The position numbers and the translations under genes were made by a program. Positions 62,603 to 64,000 of a stretch of 64,000 nt of DNA are shown piece after piece; positions within the stretch are counted from its first letter, which is position 1, and each line of letters opens with the position of its first letter. The notes under the pieces were generated by a model that did not search any database, was not told where the DNA came from, and saw only the letters and a list, made by a program, of their open reading frames with translations. The stretch is from Psettodes erumei (Eukaryota > Chordata > Actinopteri > Pleuronectiformes > Psettodidae): contig JAFBJZ010000863.1 in assembly GCA_016785225.1 (NCBI GenBank), forward strand, positions 1,220,001-1,284,000, read 5' to 3'.

Positions 62603-64000
62603 CATTGAAATAATTTCACATAAATAAATCAACCACATTATATCAGGAAACTTCGCCTGAGGACGATCCTCAACACTTTTCATTTATAGCATTTTTCTTA
62701 CGCTATTTTTTGTGACAATTCCTAGACCAAAACTGCATTATACGCAATCTGGTTTTACAAGGACAATATCTTCTGTACACAGCACCTCCAACAATAAACT
62801 GATCCCACGCTGTTCAAAATGCTCTGAAAATGATATTTTAAAACATAATCTTTCAGTGGCTTGAAAGAAAACACACAATGGCTCCTTTGTTAGGTACACC
62901 TTCGCCTACACGTCTAAAAGCAGCTTTTGTGAAGGTTTTCACTTGTGATTCATTAACAGTGATGAGGAAAAAAAATCTAAAAACATGCTTATACTTTTAT
63001 TAAGTGCAGACTGACTGACAGATAATCATCCACTATCCATCTGTAATTAAATCTACAACATGATGAAGAGAAGGGGTCTGAATACTTCTTGAAGCCACCA
63101 TATCCAAAGGCACAGATAAAAGTGGAGGTAATTGAGAACATCTTGTGAAGAACCTGTATTTATGCACCCATAACTCTCAGCTTCATGTTGCTGGAGTTCC
63201 AGTTGAGTCTGCTCACGAACGAGGCGCTTTGATTGGTTAACGATGACCGATGGCTGCTGTGCGGGGGGAGTGTTTTAGAGGACCTGGGGTCAGAGTCGCT
63301 CCTCTCGCACAGATCTGCTACAAGCGATCGCTTTTATCCCCGGTCCGGCTTCAGGTGTTCGGATCACGTGTTTGCCAGGCACCGGCCGCAAACTTATAGA
63401 AAGACAATAAATCTCTTTGTGTTCTTAAACATTCTTTCCTGAAACGAGAGGTGGAAATTTCTCCGGTGCAGTCCGAGTGCCCTGCCGCTCCTCACGTGAT
63501 CAGGTGAAAGAAAAGAGGGGAATGGTCGTTTTGTACTTTTTCCACATTACATTTCCCATCCATCACGGAGCGGCAGAGCTGCACATCTGTTTCGGGTTTG
63601 ACACCACTTGGATTGGGAGGAGTTAGATACTGGTGGGTTTAAATTAACATGTCTCTGTGGGCCTGAAGAACAGGTTTCTGGCTGCGTGGCACGTTGAGAT
63701 GGGTTAAAAATGTACCAGCTGAAGCTGCTCGTGTGTGACTCGACCCTGTCTGCTTAACATTACACTTATGCTATGAATTTGCAACAGCAACTGCTGCTTT
63801 TTTGCAAGATTGAGAATTAACTTTTAGATGCAGCTATATTGTTCAAGCTGGGGTCATAGTGATGAACAGAGAATTATCGCCTGACTCTGCAGTTCTATTT
63901 GGCTGCGTGGAGCTCTTTACCACCTTTCAGACAGTTGTTTTGGCTTCAGACTCTGCATATTTAAATTCACTCTCTCATTTGTTCGCAGCTGTTTTGCAGT
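57596..64000. other. Non-coding interval to the window end
   Basis: No gene supported. A short GT tract lies at 57670-57689, GC-rich complex sequence at about 59090-59250, (GT)n at 60374-60400, a CpG-richer block at 60850-61040 with an (ATG)5 tract, a long TG tract at 61830-61897, a (TTGAT)n tract at about 62099-62118, A17 at 62495-62511 and (CA)n at 62570-62597. From 63200 on I see nothing distinctive. Confidence 0.45.
61830..61897 (+). repeat. (TG)n microsatellite, about 68 bp
   Basis: A TG tract with two small interruptions (TGAG near the start, TTTG near the end). Confidence 0.95.

Noticed and set aside
1..64000. tRNA genes, known microRNA hairpins and CRISPR arrays
   Set aside because: No B-box-like arm with a matching acceptor stem and no hairpin I recognise were seen. 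Simple repeats are not CRISPR arrays.

Overview
The window looks like nuclear DNA of a teleost fish, probably a percomorph. Three things point there: a vertebrate gene with short phase-consistent introns, very dense (CA/GT)n microsatellites (some over 80 bp), and several degenerate interspersed repeats I recognise as widespread in teleosts. The species cannot be named from this sequence.

Region 1 (1 to about 23.3 kb) is most of one plus-strand gene, mapk8ip1 (JIP1, islet-brain 1), the JNK-pathway scaffold. Eleven coding exons can be placed from 1784 to the stop at 20413. They carry, in order, the conserved N-terminal acidic block, the JNK-binding D-motif, a long disordered acidic/proline-rich exon, an SH3 domain, a PTB/PID domain and the kinesin-light-chain-binding C-terminus. 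Joined, they encode about 760 residues (human JIP1 has 711). The first coding exon lies upstream of the window. One base is missing from a C-run at 16686-16689 in the large exon, so the frame breaks there although both sides are conserved. Assembly or sequencing error is the simplest explanation, with allele or paralogue decay as alternatives. The introns hold microsatellites, RFX X-box-like motifs and a two-copy teleost repeat. The 3' UTR probably runs AT-rich into the 21-23 kb region and contains an old teleost repeat.

Region 2 (24066-24492, minus strand) is a small three-exon gene converging on mapk8ip1. I assembled it from splice signals. It encodes 77 residues: a hydrophobic N-terminus, a short linker and an acidic, tyrosine-rich tail. 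In mammals the gene just downstream of MAPK8IP1, in the opposite orientation, is C11orf94/FREY1, a sperm-oocyte-fusion regulator. Position, size, topology and tail motifs make this a candidate fish FREY1.

Region 3 (24.5-64 kb) has no gene I can support. It holds microsatellites, purine tracts, G-quadruplex-type motifs, several interspersed repeats (a possible solo LTR, two LINE/SINE-like tails, a frame-broken old coding relic at about 49.6-50.0 kb) and stretches of complex sequence that read like conserved non-coding elements. It behaves as an intergenic or long-intron regulatory landscape. Human synteny would place PEX16, LARGE2 and PHF21A on this side, but I could not recognise any of their exons.
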